From: Planctomycetia bacterium
GTDB lineage: Bacteria; Planctomycetota; Planctomycetia; Pirellulales; S012-138
Assembly: GCA_016177915.1 (NCBI GenBank)
Contig: JACOUI010000083.1
Location: forward strand, 1 to 34,678
Length of the DNA: 34,678 nt
Direction of reading: 5' to 3'
The position numbers were made by a program, and so were the translations under genes. The first letter of the stretch is position 1. Each line of letters begins with the position of its first letter. The notes under the pieces were generated by a model. It saw nothing but the letters and a program-made list of their open reading frames with translations. It searched no databases and was not told where the DNA came from. Positions 25,340 through 33,669 of the stretch are shown here, piece after piece.

Positions 25340-26128
25340 CTACTCCCGCGGCCGCGCCACGAGTTCCGGCGGCGCCCATTGCCGGCCGGCCAGGCGGGGT
25401 TGATAGTCGGGCACGCCCGCCAGGCGCGCCATTTCGCGCATCAAGAGGAGCGTCACTTCGGCCAGCACGCCCGGCTCGTCCTCCCGGCCGAAAAAGGCCG
25501 ACAGTTCGATCGGCCGGCCGACGGTGATGCGGGCGTGCGAGCGCATGAAGTAGCTGCTCTCCGGCGAGCCGCCGAACTGCGATCCCTGGACGAAGCAGGA
25601 GACGACGGGGACGCGAGCCTTCAGCGCGATGAGCGCGGCCCCCGGCCGGGCCGGAAGAAAGAGGTCGCTCGTCGTGTTGATCCGCCCTTCCGGAAAAACG
25701 CCCACGAGGCCGCCCGACTGCGCCGCCCGGATCGCCATCCGCGTGGCCTTGGTGTCGATGCCGCCGCGGCCGACGGGAATGCAATCCAGGATGCGAAAGC
25801 ACCAGCCCAGGAGCGGGTGCTCAAAGTACTGCCGCGCAATCATGAAGTGAATGTTGCGGCGGGTCGTAAGCTGTACGATGTTCGGGTCGATGCCGCTGCG
25901 GTGGTTGCAGATGATCACGCCGCCCGACGAATCCGGGAGCGGCAGCGGCCCGCTGGCTTCCGCGCGCCACATCAGGCCGGCGTAGACGCGGTTGAAGAGA
26001 TAAAAGCCGTATTGCGCCAGCGTGCAGCGGCAACTGCGGACGTCGCGCCAGACGACGGCGGCGACGGCGACGGCAAGGGCCGACAGGACCGCCAGCGCCA
26101 GAACGTCGGTCGCCCGGTCGGAGAGCAT
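25340..26128 (-). CDS. 1-acylglycerol-3-phosphate acyltransferase family protein (PlsC-like)
   Basis: Predicted 262-residue membrane-associated acyltransferase. One N-terminal membrane helix (10-27) is followed by the catalytic NHRSGID motif (H76, D81), then the FPEGR motif (145-149) and CIPVGRGG near 116-123. These match the PF01553 acyltransferases, which move an acyl chain from acyl-CoA or acyl-ACP onto lysophosphatidate or related lipids. The exact acceptor cannot be read. It is 38 bases downstream of a small membrane protein gene, forming a two-gene operon. Confidence 0.88.
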   Translation of the reverse strand: MLSDRATDVLALAVLSALAVAVAAVVWRDVRSCRCTLAQYGFYLFNRVYAGLMWRAEASGPLPLPDSSGGVIICNHRSGIDPNIVQLTTRRNIHFMIARQYFEHPLLGWCFRILDCIPVGRGGIDTKATRMAIRAAQSGGLVGVFPEGRINTTSDLFLPARPGAALIALKARVPVVSCFVQGSQFGGSPESSYFMRSHARITVGRPIELSAFFGREDEPGVLAEVTLLLMREMARLAGVPDYQPRLAGRQWAPPELVARPRE

Positions 26129-26166
26129 GCCGCACGCAGGAAGCCTGGATGCCAGTCGAACGTGAG

Positions 26167-26427
26167 TTAACTTTGGGCCGGCGAGCGCGGGGCCTGATCG
26201 GGCGGCGTTTGGGCGGCGGCCGAACGCCGCGGCATCCTTCGCCGGTAGATCAGAAGCGCCAGCCAGAACATGAGAAACGCCAGGACGCAGCCCTGCACCA
26301 TCAGGAATCGCCCGACGTGCGAGCTGTTGGCCGGGAGAAACCGGGAGAAGTACGTGCCGACGGCCAGGACCGTGCCCCAGACGAACACGGCCGCGACGAT
26401 GGCCAGGATGATCCGGTTGTTTTGCAT
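26167..26427 (-). CDS. Small two-helix membrane protein
   Basis: Predicted 86-residue inner-membrane protein with two helices (6-23, IILAIVAAVFVWGTVLAV; and 43-61, MVQGCVLAFLMFWLALLIYR) and a basic, Ala/Pro-rich tail. Family not recognised. I placed the start at ATG 26427 (MQNNRII); no ribosome binding site is evident. It precedes plsC by 38 bases, so it may be a lipid-synthesis accessory (inference). Confidence 0.7.
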   Translation of the reverse strand: MQNNRIILAIVAAVFVWGTVLAVGTYFSRFLPANSSHVGRFLMVQGCVLAFLMFWLALLIYRRRMPRRSAAAQTPPDQAPRSPAQS

Positions 26428-26491
26428 GGGGAGGGCCGATAGAGTCGGTCCGGAGCGGAGCGAATATGGCAATTTTATCGCACGGGACGAG

Positions 26492-26550
26492 GTTGGAGTA
26501 CCGCCTTTAGGCGGAGAAAAAGAAGACCGGCTGAAGCCAGGCACTCCAAT
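26492..26550. repeat. GTTGGAGT-type inverted repeat just upstream of the epimerase gene
   Basis: The left arm 26492-26514 starts GTTGGAGTACCGCC and contains CCGCCTTTAGGCGG; the right arm 26527-26550 is a diverged partner ending GGCACTCCAAT. The element ends one base before the epimerase ATG. It belongs to the same family as 33616-33669. In the epimerase frame it would read VGVPPLGG...RLKPGTP, so a longer start codon upstream is best ignored. Confidence 0.75.
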
Positions 26551-26551
26551 C

Positions 26552-27586
26552 ATGGCGGAGAAGGCACGCGTGCTCAGTGAAACGCAGCTCGAAGAACGGC
26601 TGTCGCGCCCGACGGCGCTGTCGGTCGAGGCGATGTGCTCTCTCGGCGGCGACCTGCTCGTTTTGGGCGCCGGCGGAAAGATGGGTCCCAGCCTCTTGCG
26701 CCTGGCACGCCGCTCGGCCGACGCAGCCGGCGCGGCCGCTGGCATCGCGGCCGCATCGAGGTTTTCGACTCCGGGGCTGGCCGACGCGCTGCGCCGGGAA
26801 GGGATCGAGATTCACGCGGGCGATTTGCTGGACGAGGGTTTTCGGCGCACGCTGCCCGACGCGCCCAACGTGCTCTTTATGATGGGGCACAAATTCAGCG
26901 CGTCGGACCTGCCGGGCACGTACTGGATGATGAACGTACACGTGCCGGGTCTCTTGGCCGAGCAGTTTCGCCGCTCGCGGATCGTCTGCTTCAGCAGCGG
27001 GAACGTGTACCCGTTCACGCGGACGGGGTCGCCGGCGCCGAAGGAGGACGCGCCGATCGCTCCGGTCGGGGAATACGCCTGGTCGGTCGCGGGGCGCGAG
27101 CGGATGCTCGAGTACACGAGCGCCCGGCACGGCACGCCCGTTGGCCTCTTGCGGCTCAACTACGCCGCGGAGTGTCGCTACGGAGTGCTTGTCGACTTGG
27201 AGGAAAAAATCGCCGCCGGGCGGCCGATCGATCTGTCGGTGCCGGAGCTGAACTTCGTCTGGCAGGGATACGCCAATGCGGTGGCGCTGCGGGCGTTCTC
27301 GCTCGCCCGCTCGCCGGCGGAGATTCTGAACGTGACGGGCACGGAGCGGCATCGCGTGCGCGACCTGGCGATGGGGCTCGGCCGGCGGCTGGGCGTCGAG
27401 CCGCGTTTCGCCGGACCCGAGGGCGACAGCTCGCTGGTGAGCGACGCTGCGCGCTGCCGGGACCTTTTCGGCCCACCCGACGTGGAGGCCGAAGAGCTAA
27501 TGGATCTCGTCGCCTCCTGGCTCCAATCCGGCGGGCGGACGCTGGGCAAGGCGACGAAGTTCCACGTGCGGGACGGCAAGTACTAA
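26552..27586 (+). CDS. NAD-dependent epimerase/dehydratase family protein
   Basis: Predicted 344-residue extended short-chain dehydrogenase. The Rossmann motif is G-A-G-G-K-M-G at 39-45, followed by VLFMMGHKF and VCFSSGNVYPF (Ser region). The expected YxxxK is degenerate: Y175-A-W-S-V179 has no Lys. The C-terminus ends GKATKFHVRDGKY, a tail that recurs as a decayed copy at 29587-29634. Family members act on nucleotide sugars or similar substrates, but the missing Lys makes catalysis uncertain. The start at ATG 26552 is fixed by the repeat just upstream. It is convergent with the two-gene ATPase unit; the gap is 20 bases. Confidence 0.8.
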   Translation: MAEKARVLSETQLEERLSRPTALSVEAMCSLGGDLLVLGAGGKMGPSLLRLARRSADAAGAAAGIAAASRFSTPGLADALRREGIEIHAGDLLDEGFRRTLPDAPNVLFMMGHKFSASDLPGTYWMMNVHVPGLLAEQFRRSRIVCFSSGNVYPFTRTGSPAPKEDAPIAPVGEYAWSVAGRERMLEYTSARHGTPVGLLRLNYAAECRYGVLVDLEEKIAAGRPIDLSVPELNFVWQGYANAVALRAFSLARSPAEILNVTGTERHRVRDLAMGLGRRLGVEPRFAGPEGDSSLVSDAARCRDLFGPPDVEAEELMDLVASWLQSGGRTLGKATKFHVRDGKY

Positions 27587-27606
27587 TCCTTCTCGCGGCG
27601 CATGGC

Positions 27607-28077
27607 TCAGGCGATTTCGAAGCTCTCGCCGGCGAAGTGTAACTTTGCTTCCGCGATCTTCTTTCTTTGCGGGCTGTGCGGTTGCAGGCTGACCTTCCCG
27701 CTGGCGACCCAGACGAATCCCTTATCGCCGGTCGTAAGTTTGTCGAGCAACGGCGCCTGGGACTTGAGCCAATGGCGGAGCCAGTAGAGCTTTCTCAAGA
27801 CGCGGTCGATGTGGGACGACGACGCCTCATGGACCTCGATCCAAACCGCCCGATCTGAGTTTGCGCCCACAGCGACGCCGATTCCGTAGTCCCATCGATT
27901 TTCGTTTGGGAACAAGTTCTGCAGTGCATCGTCCAGATGGACACTGCCCTGGAGAAGCCGCGTGTTGGCACAGCGGACACGACCGCGGTCTGCCTCCTCG
28001 AGAGCCTGAAGTCCTCTGCGAAAGGCGCTTGCGATACTGGGAGTCGCGGCCACGGCTTGACGGAATCGGCGCGGCAT
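27607..28077 (-). CDS. Unknown 156-residue protein paired with the ATPase
   Basis: Predicted soluble protein with no family I can name with certainty. It starts two bases after the ATPase stop (TAGAGATG), so it is translationally coupled. Its most distinctive part is WDYGIGVAVG (around 62-71), then RAVWIEVHEAS, then VLRKLYWLRHWLKSQAPLLD and GFVWVASGKVSL. A D...ExH arrangement with a following helix recalls degenerate PD-(D/E)xK nucleases, but that is a guess. Proteins with this WIEVH-x-A signature occur beside AAA ATPases elsewhere, to my recollection. GC is lower than in the flanking genes. Confidence 0.7.
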   Translation of the reverse strand: MPRRFRQAVAATPSIASAFRRGLQALEEADRGRVRCANTRLLQGSVHLDDALQNLFPNENRWDYGIGVAVGANSDRAVWIEVHEASSSHIDRVLRKLYWLRHWLKSQAPLLDKLTTGDKGFVWVASGKVSLQPHSPQRKKIAEAKLHFAGESFEIA

Positions 28078-28079
28078 CT

Positions 28080-29258
28080 CTACGTGCTCTCCGCGGAGCC
28101 ATTCACGACGCTGGCGACCACGTCGGCGACGTGTCCGCTGAAGTCCGTCAGCCCGCCCCAGCCGGACTCATCGGCGGAGGAAGCTCCCGGATCGAGCCTG
28201 GAAATGTCCTTTGTCTCTTTTGTTGCCGTGTCGAAAAAGAAAACGCGCACGTCCTTTTTAAGAATGGACTTTGCCTTGACAATCGGCCAAGCAGATTCAT
28301 CAAGCTCGAACAGCTCCAAGAGCTTCTTGGGCGGTGCGTGATGGTCCCTAAAGACGCGAAGGGCCCAAACCAAATCGAGGACGTGCGGCGAATGGGTTGA
28401 AAGGCAAACGCGATATCCGCGCGCCAGGAGTTCCAAGACCAGGACCAGCGCCGTGGAGATGGCGCGCGGATGAAGCCCCATTTCCAGTTCTTCGATGACG
28501 ACCCATTCAATGCCGTTGCGGCGCGACGATTTCGCCGGCGAAATCAACCAGTACAGTCCGAGCAGAAGAGGGATGAACTCACGTTGCCCGGCCGACCAAA
28601 CCATAAACGGGAGTTCCCTGCGGTCCGGGGACACGAACTTCGCGATGGGCGTTAGAACCAATCTCTTTTGCGGCCCCTGTTTGTCAACTGTGAGCAGGAA
28701 GTCGCCGAACAAGTTTCTGAAGAGCGCTTCTTGGGCAGGCTTCGACAGACGCGCGTGCTTGGGAAAGAGAACGTCGCCTCGCCGAAGCTCCCCTTCCAGG
28801 AATGCGCGCAGCTTCTCGCTGAAATCCCGGACAGCGAACGGGTCGCCCGGGCTGTAAGCGTCGAACGGGCGCGGCCACCCTTGACCCAACGTCAACACGC
28901 GCTGGGCCGGAATGAAAAACAGCCTCTCGGGCTTGTGATTCGTCGACTGGCCTACGAGCCGCCGCAAACTCACTTTCTCGCCGTTGGCGACAACGGCGCT
29001 TTCTGCCTCATCCCAGGCGTCGCCCATCCCCTCGCCCAGGTAGATATCCAGGAACTCGCAGACGTCTTTCCCCCAGTCCAAACCGTACTTCCGCAGCGCG
29101 GACGGCACGGCGCCATTGTCGACGACAAGCTTGAGCAGTTGCAGAAAGACGCTCTTGCCGCCGGCCTGCGGTCCGACGAGGACCGTCAAGTCGCCGAACT
29201 CGACGTCGGCGCGCTTGAGCGGGCCGACGTTCTCGATGCGTAGCTTGTTGACTTTCAA
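28080..29258 (-). CDS. OLD/ABC-type AAA ATPase without TOPRIM domain
   Basis: Predicted 392-residue ATPase of the AAA_15/AAA_21 type. Walker A is GPQAGGKS (29-36). A signature-like SAGQRE precedes IEELEMGLHP (Walker B with catalytic Glu) and STHSPHVLDLVWAL (switch His). OLD nucleases carry a C-terminal TOPRIM domain; here only about 90 residues follow the switch His and no TOPRIM motif is seen, so any nuclease activity must come from the partner. Such ATPase-plus-small-protein pairs are common in phage defence (e.g. Septu and Gabija have comparable ATPases), which is an inference here. It starts at TTG 29258 with AGGGG upstream. Bases 28201-28320 hold 54 G/C of 120 by my count, well below the surroundings. 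Confidence 0.82.
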   Translation of the reverse strand: MKVNKLRIENVGPLKRADVEFGDLTVLVGPQAGGKSVFLQLLKLVVDNGAVPSALRKYGLDWGKDVCEFLDIYLGEGMGDAWDEAESAVVANGEKVSLRRLVGQSTNHKPERLFFIPAQRVLTLGQGWPRPFDAYSPGDPFAVRDFSEKLRAFLEGELRRGDVLFPKHARLSKPAQEALFRNLFGDFLLTVDKQGPQKRLVLTPIAKFVSPDRRELPFMVWSAGQREFIPLLLGLYWLISPAKSSRRNGIEWVVIEELEMGLHPRAISTALVLVLELLARGYRVCLSTHSPHVLDLVWALRVFRDHHAPPKKLLELFELDESAWPIVKAKSILKKDVRVFFFDTATKETKDISRLDPGASSADESGWGGLTDFSGHVADVVASVVNGSAEST

Positions 29259-29299
29259 AGCACACCCCTGCGCGCGGTCGGCTGCGATGCACAGCGATA

Positions 29300-29319
29300 C
29301 ATTTCGGATTAGCGAAATG
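29300..29319. promoter_or_regulatory. Inverted repeat upstream of the ATPase gene, possible operator
   Basis: CATTTCG (29300-29306), a 6-base spacer and CGAAATG (29313-29319) form a perfect 7-bp inverted repeat, 42 bases before the TTG start. The position would suit a repressor site. A clear -35/-10 pair was not found. Confidence 0.35.
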
Positions 29320-29586
29320 CCAGCTTGCTATCGTCATAGCTTACCGATACGGACGAGCCCCTCACAGCCCGCGCTTCCGCGACCTCGTTTCTACATCGTC
29401 GCGGCCCGCGCGATGCTAGCTCGCGCGTTGGATACCTGCGTTGCCCGCCGGCGGCGCGGCCGATACATCTTCGCCCCGGCGCCCCACGGAAGGCACTCTC
29501 GTGCACACGACCTTTTGCGCTCGGGACCGTCGCGCCGCTCCTCACGCGCTTCGCCCCGTTGCGGCACGCCGAGGAAGTCCTCCGCA

Positions 29587-29634
29587 CTGGGCGGCAAGCC
29601 GACGACGTTCCAGGTCCGCGACGGCAGGTATTAG
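29587..29634 (+). pseudogene. Decayed 3' end of an epimerase gene
   Basis: The bases read LGGKPTTFQVRDGRY then TAG. The tail of the complete epimerase gene reads LGKATKFHVRDGKY then TAA: ten identical residues of 14 aligned, with one extra Gly. The DNA is also similar over this stretch. No epimerase sequence is recognisable further upstream. The copy is in the same orientation as the complete gene and lies on the other side of the ATPase pair. Confidence 0.6.
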
Positions 29635-29651
29635 CGGTGCCGCAGTTGATC

Positions 29652-30422
29652 TCACGGGCCGTACCGGAACCCGCCGTTGACGGCGATCACCTGACCCGTG
29701 ATGAACCCGGCTTGCGGCGAAGCGAGGAACCGCGCGACGCGGGCCACGTCGTCGGGTGTTCCCCACCGCTCAAGGAGCGATTCGCGCACCGCGCGCTTTT
29801 GCCAGTCCTGCGACGCCGACTGGCCCCAAGCCGTCTTGATCCAGCCGGGCGCGAGGCAATTGACCCGCACCTGCGGGGCCAGCGACGCCGCCAGGCTCCG
29901 CGACAAGGCCATCACGGCACCCTTGACGGCCGCGAACAGCTCGCCGCTATCGCCGGCCATGCCGTGCTGGGCCTGGTCCCAGCCGATGTTAAGGATGACG
30001 CCGTTGCCGCGATTTTTCATTTTTTCCCCGACGAGACGCGAGAGGCGGACCGTCGCCGTCACGTCGAGTTTCCAGAGGGCCTCGAGCTTTCGTTCGAAGG
30101 GCCATTGGGCGGAATCGCCGGTCAGCACGTCTGCGCCGGCGCTGTTGACCCAAACGTCGATGGGCCGGTCGTCGCGCCAGGCCTGCGCCACGAGCTTTTC
30201 GTGATTGGCCGGGTCGGACAGGTCAAGAAGCACCATCTCGGCCTGCCGCCCCAGCGCGCGGACGTCCGCCGCCGCGGCCTCGAGCGCCTCTCGCGACTGC
30301 CTCGCGTGCAGCACGACGTCGGACCCGGCCCGCGCCAATTCCAGCGCGATCGCCCGGCCGATGCCGCGGCTTGAGCCGGTGACGAGGGCCGTTTGGCCGG
30401 CAAGTTCAAGGGGCGTAGCCAT
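29652..30422 (-). CDS. Short-chain dehydrogenase/reductase with altered active site
   Basis: Predicted 256-residue classical SDR. The coenzyme motif TGSSRGIG is intact (15-22), as are NSAG (93-96) and the substrate-side APGWIKTAWG. The catalytic Tyr is replaced: the usual YxxxK reads F163-A-A-V-K167, and the Ser segment reads NIGWDQ. The fold and cofactor site are thus present, but the normal proton-relay Tyr is missing; a non-catalytic or altered-chemistry role is likely. I chose ATG 30422 (MATPLELAG) over a longer frame that runs through a repeat. Its neighbour upstream is the DUF1015 gene, separated by 150 bases. Confidence 0.85.
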   Translation of the reverse strand: MATPLELAGQTALVTGSSRGIGRAIALELARAGSDVVLHARQSREALEAAAADVRALGRQAEMVLLDLSDPANHEKLVAQAWRDDRPIDVWVNSAGADVLTGDSAQWPFERKLEALWKLDVTATVRLSRLVGEKMKNRGNGVILNIGWDQAQHGMAGDSGELFAAVKGAVMALSRSLAASLAPQVRVNCLAPGWIKTAWGQSASQDWQKRAVRESLLERWGTPDDVARVARFLASPQAGFITGQVIAVNGGFRYGP

Positions 30423-30518
30423 GCGATGGACCCACAGGTCGCCAAAGCCCGGATCACGCGCCTCACACGAAAGGCTGCGCGGAGAATCCGAGTCAACTCG
30501 CCGACTGCCCCCCACCCT

Positions 30519-30545
30519 AACCCTCCCCCGCAAAGGGGAGAGGGG
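30519..30545. repeat. CCCTCCCCCGCAAAGGGGAGAGGGG-type hairpin
   Basis: A C-rich arm (about 30521-30529) and a G-rich arm (about 30534-30545) with GCAA between. This type of palindrome is widespread in bacterial genomes and often marks transcript ends. It lies between the DUF1015 stop (30573) and the SDR start (30422) and may terminate DUF1015 transcripts. Confidence 0.55.
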
Positions 30546-30572
30546 ACCCGAGTCGGCACTCCGAATTCCATT

Positions 30573-31874
30573 CTACTCCAGCGGGTTGATGACAAGCCCG
30601 CTCAAAAGCTTGGGATAAAAGTACGTGCTCTTGGCCGGCATCCGCTCCAGCGTCTTGCTGATCGACTCGATGTGCGCAAGCGTCGGCGGCATGACGAGGG
30701 CAGCCAGCGTGTGTTCGGGCCTGGCAAGCTGTGCGACGACTTCGTCGACGAGGTGCACATACGTCGGCTTAGGCAAGTTCCTGGACCCCAGCAACGTTTC
30801 GATCACCAGCCGGTGCAGCATCGCCACGCCCAGCGAGCACCAGGCCGCGCTGTGCTCGGCGGCCGCTTGCCGCATTCGCGCTTTGCCGGCCGCGGTCGGC
30901 TCGGCGATCAGCCAGGTCTGGTCCTTGGGCGTGTAGAAGGCCAGGGCCTCCTGTTTGCCGAGCGTCTCCATGTCTTCCCACACAGAATGGGCCGCGGCCA
31001 CGCCCTTTCCCGCCGGCCGCGTCGAGAAACACTCGCCTAGCTTCGCCGCCAACTCTGGTGACGACATCGCTGGCAGCTCGCGAAGCAGTCGGTGCGTGGG
31101 AAACACGACCATGCCCGGGTCGCTCATCGCCACGCAGGCCATCAACACGAAATTGGCCGGGTGCGAATGATCGAGCGGCCCGGATTTCGCCAGGTGGTCG
31201 CGATAGTTGCAGGCCGTCTCGTAGCGGTGGTGCCCGTCGGCGATGAAAACGGCGAGCGGCGTCATCGCTCCCGCGACGGCCGAGATCACGCCCACGTCCA
31301 CGACCGGCCACATTTTGTGGACCACGCCCAGGTGGTCCGTCGCCGACAGCGGCGTCTGCCCGGCCACGGCATGGTCGAGGACCGCCTGGGCCTTGCGCTG
31401 GGGATCGGGATAGAGGCCGAACACGGGACTCAGGTTCGCCCGGCAAGCGACCGTCAGCTTGAAGCGATCTTCCTTGGGCCCGGACATGGTCTCTTCGTGG
31501 GGGTAGATCGTTCCCTCGCCGAAACGCTGCAAGCGGACGCGGGCCAAAAAGCCGTGGCGCGAGAGCGACAGCCCGGCGCACTTGAATTCCTGGTGATAGA
31601 CGTAGATCGCGCCTTGGCCTTCGGTGAAGAGCACGCCCTGCCGCTGCCATTCCTTGAGAAACTTGGCGGCCCGGCTGTAGACGTTTTTGTGTTCGTCGTC
31701 GCCCGGTTCGGGGCGATTGAGAATCAGTCGGACGACGTTGGCGGGGTGCCGGTCGTAAAGGCGTTTCTGGTCCTGGGGCGAGATGACGTCGTAGGGCGGG
31801 GCGACGACGTCCGCCAGCCGGCCGACGTGACCGAGGTCGTAGCGAACGCCGCGGAAAGCTTGAATCTCAGGCAT
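30573..31874 (-). CDS. DUF1015 family protein
   Basis: Predicted 433-residue soluble protein. The family hallmarks are PPYDVIS (26-32), the HEET motif in [14 protein letters not shown] and [12 protein letters not shown], all typical of DUF1015. Biochemical function is not established to my knowledge. The length is normal. ATG 31874 aligns with the family start. It follows the carboxyltransferase by 34 bases and is probably co-transcribed. Confidence 0.88.
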   Translation of the reverse strand: MPEIQAFRGVRYDLGHVGRLADVVAPPYDVISPQDQKRLYDRHPANVVRLILNRPEPGDDEHKNVYSRAAKFLKEWQRQGVLFTEGQGAIYVYHQEFKCAGLSLSRHGFLARVRLQRFGEGTIYPHEETMSGPKEDRFKLTVACRANLSPVFGLYPDPQRKAQAVLDHAVAGQTPLSATDHLGVVHKMWPVVDVGVISAVAGAMTPLAVFIADGHHRYETACNYRDHLAKSGPLDHSHPANFVLMACVAMSDPGMVVFPTHRLLRELPAMSSPELAAKLGECFSTRPAGKGVAAAHSVWEDMETLGKQEALAFYTPKDQTWLIAEPTAAGKARMRQAAAEHSAAWCSLGVAMLHRLVIETLLGSRNLPKPTYVHLVDEVVAQLARPEHTLAALVMPPTLAHIESISKTLERMPAKSTYFYPKLLSGLVINPLE

Positions 31875-31882
31875 TTTCGATT

Positions 31883-31899
31883 TTGGATTTTGGATTTGG
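31883..31899. repeat. Short TTTTGGATTTTGGATTT direct repeat
   Basis: Two and a half copies of a TTTTGGA-like 8-mer lie between the carboxyltransferase stop and the DUF1015 start. Such AT-rich repeats are often seen ahead of planctomycete genes; function unknown. Confidence 0.4.
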
Positions 31900-31908
31900 A
31901 AAGAAGTC

Positions 31909-33537
31909 CTATACCTGGTAGACGCCCAGGCGGAACGGCTCCAGCTCCGCGTAGCGCGTGGCCACTTCCAACGAGAAGATCAACACGTCGCGCGTCTTGT
32001 CGGGCGGGATGATGCCGTCGACCCACAGCCGCGCCGCGGCGTAGCGCGGGTCCATCTGCCGCTCGTAGTCGTCCTTCACCTTCTGGCTTATCTTTTCGAT
32101 CTCCTTGGCGTCGACGGCGTGTCCGTCGCGCTTCAGGCCCCGGACCATCACTTCGACGAGCGTCGAGGTGGCCTGCTCGCCGCCCATGACGGCGATCCGC
32201 GAGGTGGGCCAGGCGAAGATGAAGCGCGGGTCGAAGGCCTTGCCGCACATGGCGTAGTTCCCCGCCCCGAACGACCCGCCCAGCACGACCGTGATCTTCG
32301 GCACGCGGCTGTTGCTAATGGCGTTGACCATTTTCGCGCCGGCCTTGATGATCCCCTCTTGCTCGCTGTCGCGGCCGACCATGAAGCCGTTCACGTTCTG
32401 CAAAAAGACGATCGGCAGCCACTCCTGGTTGCAGGTCATGATGAAGCGGGCGGCCTTGTCGGCGCTGTCGACGTAGAGCACGCCCCCGAACTGGATCGGC
32501 CCGCCCGCGGGACGCACGAAATGGTGCTGGTTGGCCACGATGCCCACCGGAAAACCGCCGATCCGGGCCGTGCCGCAGACGATCGACTGGCCGTACTCGG
32601 GCTTGTATTCGTCGAACGTGCCGGCGTCGACGAAGCACTCCAGAAGCTGCCGCACCTCGTAATCCTGCCGCGTGCTGATGGGGAACAGGTCGAGAACGTC
32701 CGACGGCGGCCGGGCCGGCGCCGTCGGGGCCGCACGCGTGAACGGGGCGGGCGGCTCCTGCGGATCCGGCCGCATGCCTGCCGCCAGGCGCCGCAGCCGA
32801 TCGAGACAGGCTTCGTCGCTTGGGTCGCGGTAGTCGATCGTGCCGCTGGTGCGGGCGTGCATGGCCGCGCCGCCCAGCTCCTCGCTCGTGGCCTGCTGGC
32901 CGATGGCGCTTTTCACGAGGGCGGGCCCGGCCAGGTACAGGCCCGAGCCTTCGGTCATCAGGATGCGGTCGCAGAGGACGGGCAGATATCCGCCGCCGGC
33001 GACGCAGTTGCCCATGATGGCGGCGATCTGCGGGAGCCCGGCGGCCGAGATGACGGCGTTGTTGCGAAAGATGCGGCCGAAGTCGTCCTCGTCGGGAAAG
33101 ACGTCCTCTTGGAGGGGCAGAAAAATGCCGGCCGAATCGACGAGGTAAATCAGCGGCAGGCGGTTGGCGAAGGCGATCCGCTGGGCGCGGAGCACTTTCT
33201 TGGCGGTGATGGGAAAGAACGCGCCGGCCTTCACGGTGGCGTCGTTGGCGATGATCATCTGCCGCCGGCCGGAGACGGCGCCGATGCCGCAGATCACGCC
33301 GCCGGCCGGCGCCCCATCCCAGGCGTCGTACATCTGCCAGCCGGCCCAGATCGAAAGCTCGAAGAATTCCGTGCCCGGGTCGATGAGCCGCGCGATGCGC
33401 TCGCGGGCGGTCAAGCGGCCTTTCTTGTGCTGCCGCTCGATGGCCTTGGGTCCGCCGCCCTGTGCAATCCGGCGCTCGTCGTCCAGAATCTGGGCGGTCA
33501 AAGCGGAGAGCGTCGGCGCTGCTTCGGCGGAGGGCAT
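31909..33537 (-). CDS. Acyl-CoA carboxylase carboxyltransferase (beta) subunit
   Basis: Predicted 542-residue biotin-dependent carboxyltransferase of the methylcrotonyl/propionyl-CoA type. It begins with the typical [20 protein letters not shown]. The N-terminal half has [15 protein letters not shown]; the C-terminal half has [24 protein letters not shown]-type sequence, [11 protein letters not shown] and [13 protein letters not shown]. Residues about 285-305 carry an Ala/Pro-rich linker. The complex also needs biotin carboxylase and BCCP (alpha) subunits, which are not in the window. The substrate (methylcrotonyl-, propionyl- or geranyl-CoA) cannot be fixed from this alone. ATG 33537 gives a normal start. 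The gene leads the DUF1015 gene by 34 bases. Confidence 0.9.
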   Translation of the reverse strand: MPSAEAAPTLSALTAQILDDERRIAQGGGPKAIERQHKKGRLTARERIARLIDPGTEFFELSIWAGWQMYDAWDGAPAGGVICGIGAVSGRRQMIIANDATVKAGAFFPITAKKVLRAQRIAFANRLPLIYLVDSAGIFLPLQEDVFPDEDDFGRIFRNNAVISAAGLPQIAAIMGNCVAGGGYLPVLCDRILMTEGSGLYLAGPALVKSAIGQQATSEELGGAAMHARTSGTIDYRDPSDEACLDRLRRLAAGMRPDPQEPPAPFTRAAPTAPARPPSDVLDLFPISTRQDYEVRQLLECFVDAGTFDEYKPEYGQSIVCGTARIGGFPVGIVANQHHFVRPAGGPIQFGGVLYVDSADKAARFIMTCNQEWLPIVFLQNVNGFMVGRDSEQEGIIKAGAKMVNAISNSRVPKITVVLGGSFGAGNYAMCGKAFDPRFIFAWPTSRIAVMGGEQATSTLVEVMVRGLKRDGHAVDAKEIEKISQKVKDDYERQMDPRYAAARLWVDGIIPPDKTRDVLIFSLEVATRYAELEPFRLGVYQV

Positions 33538-33615
33538 CCGGGCATCCTGTGGATGTCGCGTAGTTGCGGTTTCGTGCGCGGACGGCGAGTCATCATAGCA
33601 GAATCGGGCGCCGCC

Positions 33616-33669
33616 GTTGGAGTCCCGCCTTCAGGCGGAAAGAAAACCGCCTAAAGGCGGGACTCCAAC
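33616..33669. repeat. GTTGGAGTCCCGCC-type inverted repeat overlapping a gene end
   Basis: Arms 33616-33638 and 33647-33669 are 23 bases each with one mismatch and an 8-base A-rich loop; each arm also contains the palindrome CCGCC-TNNA-GGCGG. The element covers the stop codon (33651-33653) and last codons of the leftward gene, which ends LESRL. It is the same family as 26492-26550. Confidence 0.85.

Larger units (their letters stand above)
29259..29651. other. Gap of 393 bases between the ATPase gene and the SDR gene
   Basis: It holds the inverted repeat at 29300-29319, the epimerase-like remnant at 29587-29634, and otherwise no frame I can support. The middle (about 29340-29580) has no recognisable protein similarity in any frame. 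It is probably decayed DNA at the edge of the accessory ATPase unit. Confidence 0.6.

Noticed and set aside
29116-29631. 172-codon rightward frame ending in the epimerase-like tail
   Set aside because: Its first part is antisense to the ATPase and the rest has no similarity; only the last 15 codons look like gene remnant.
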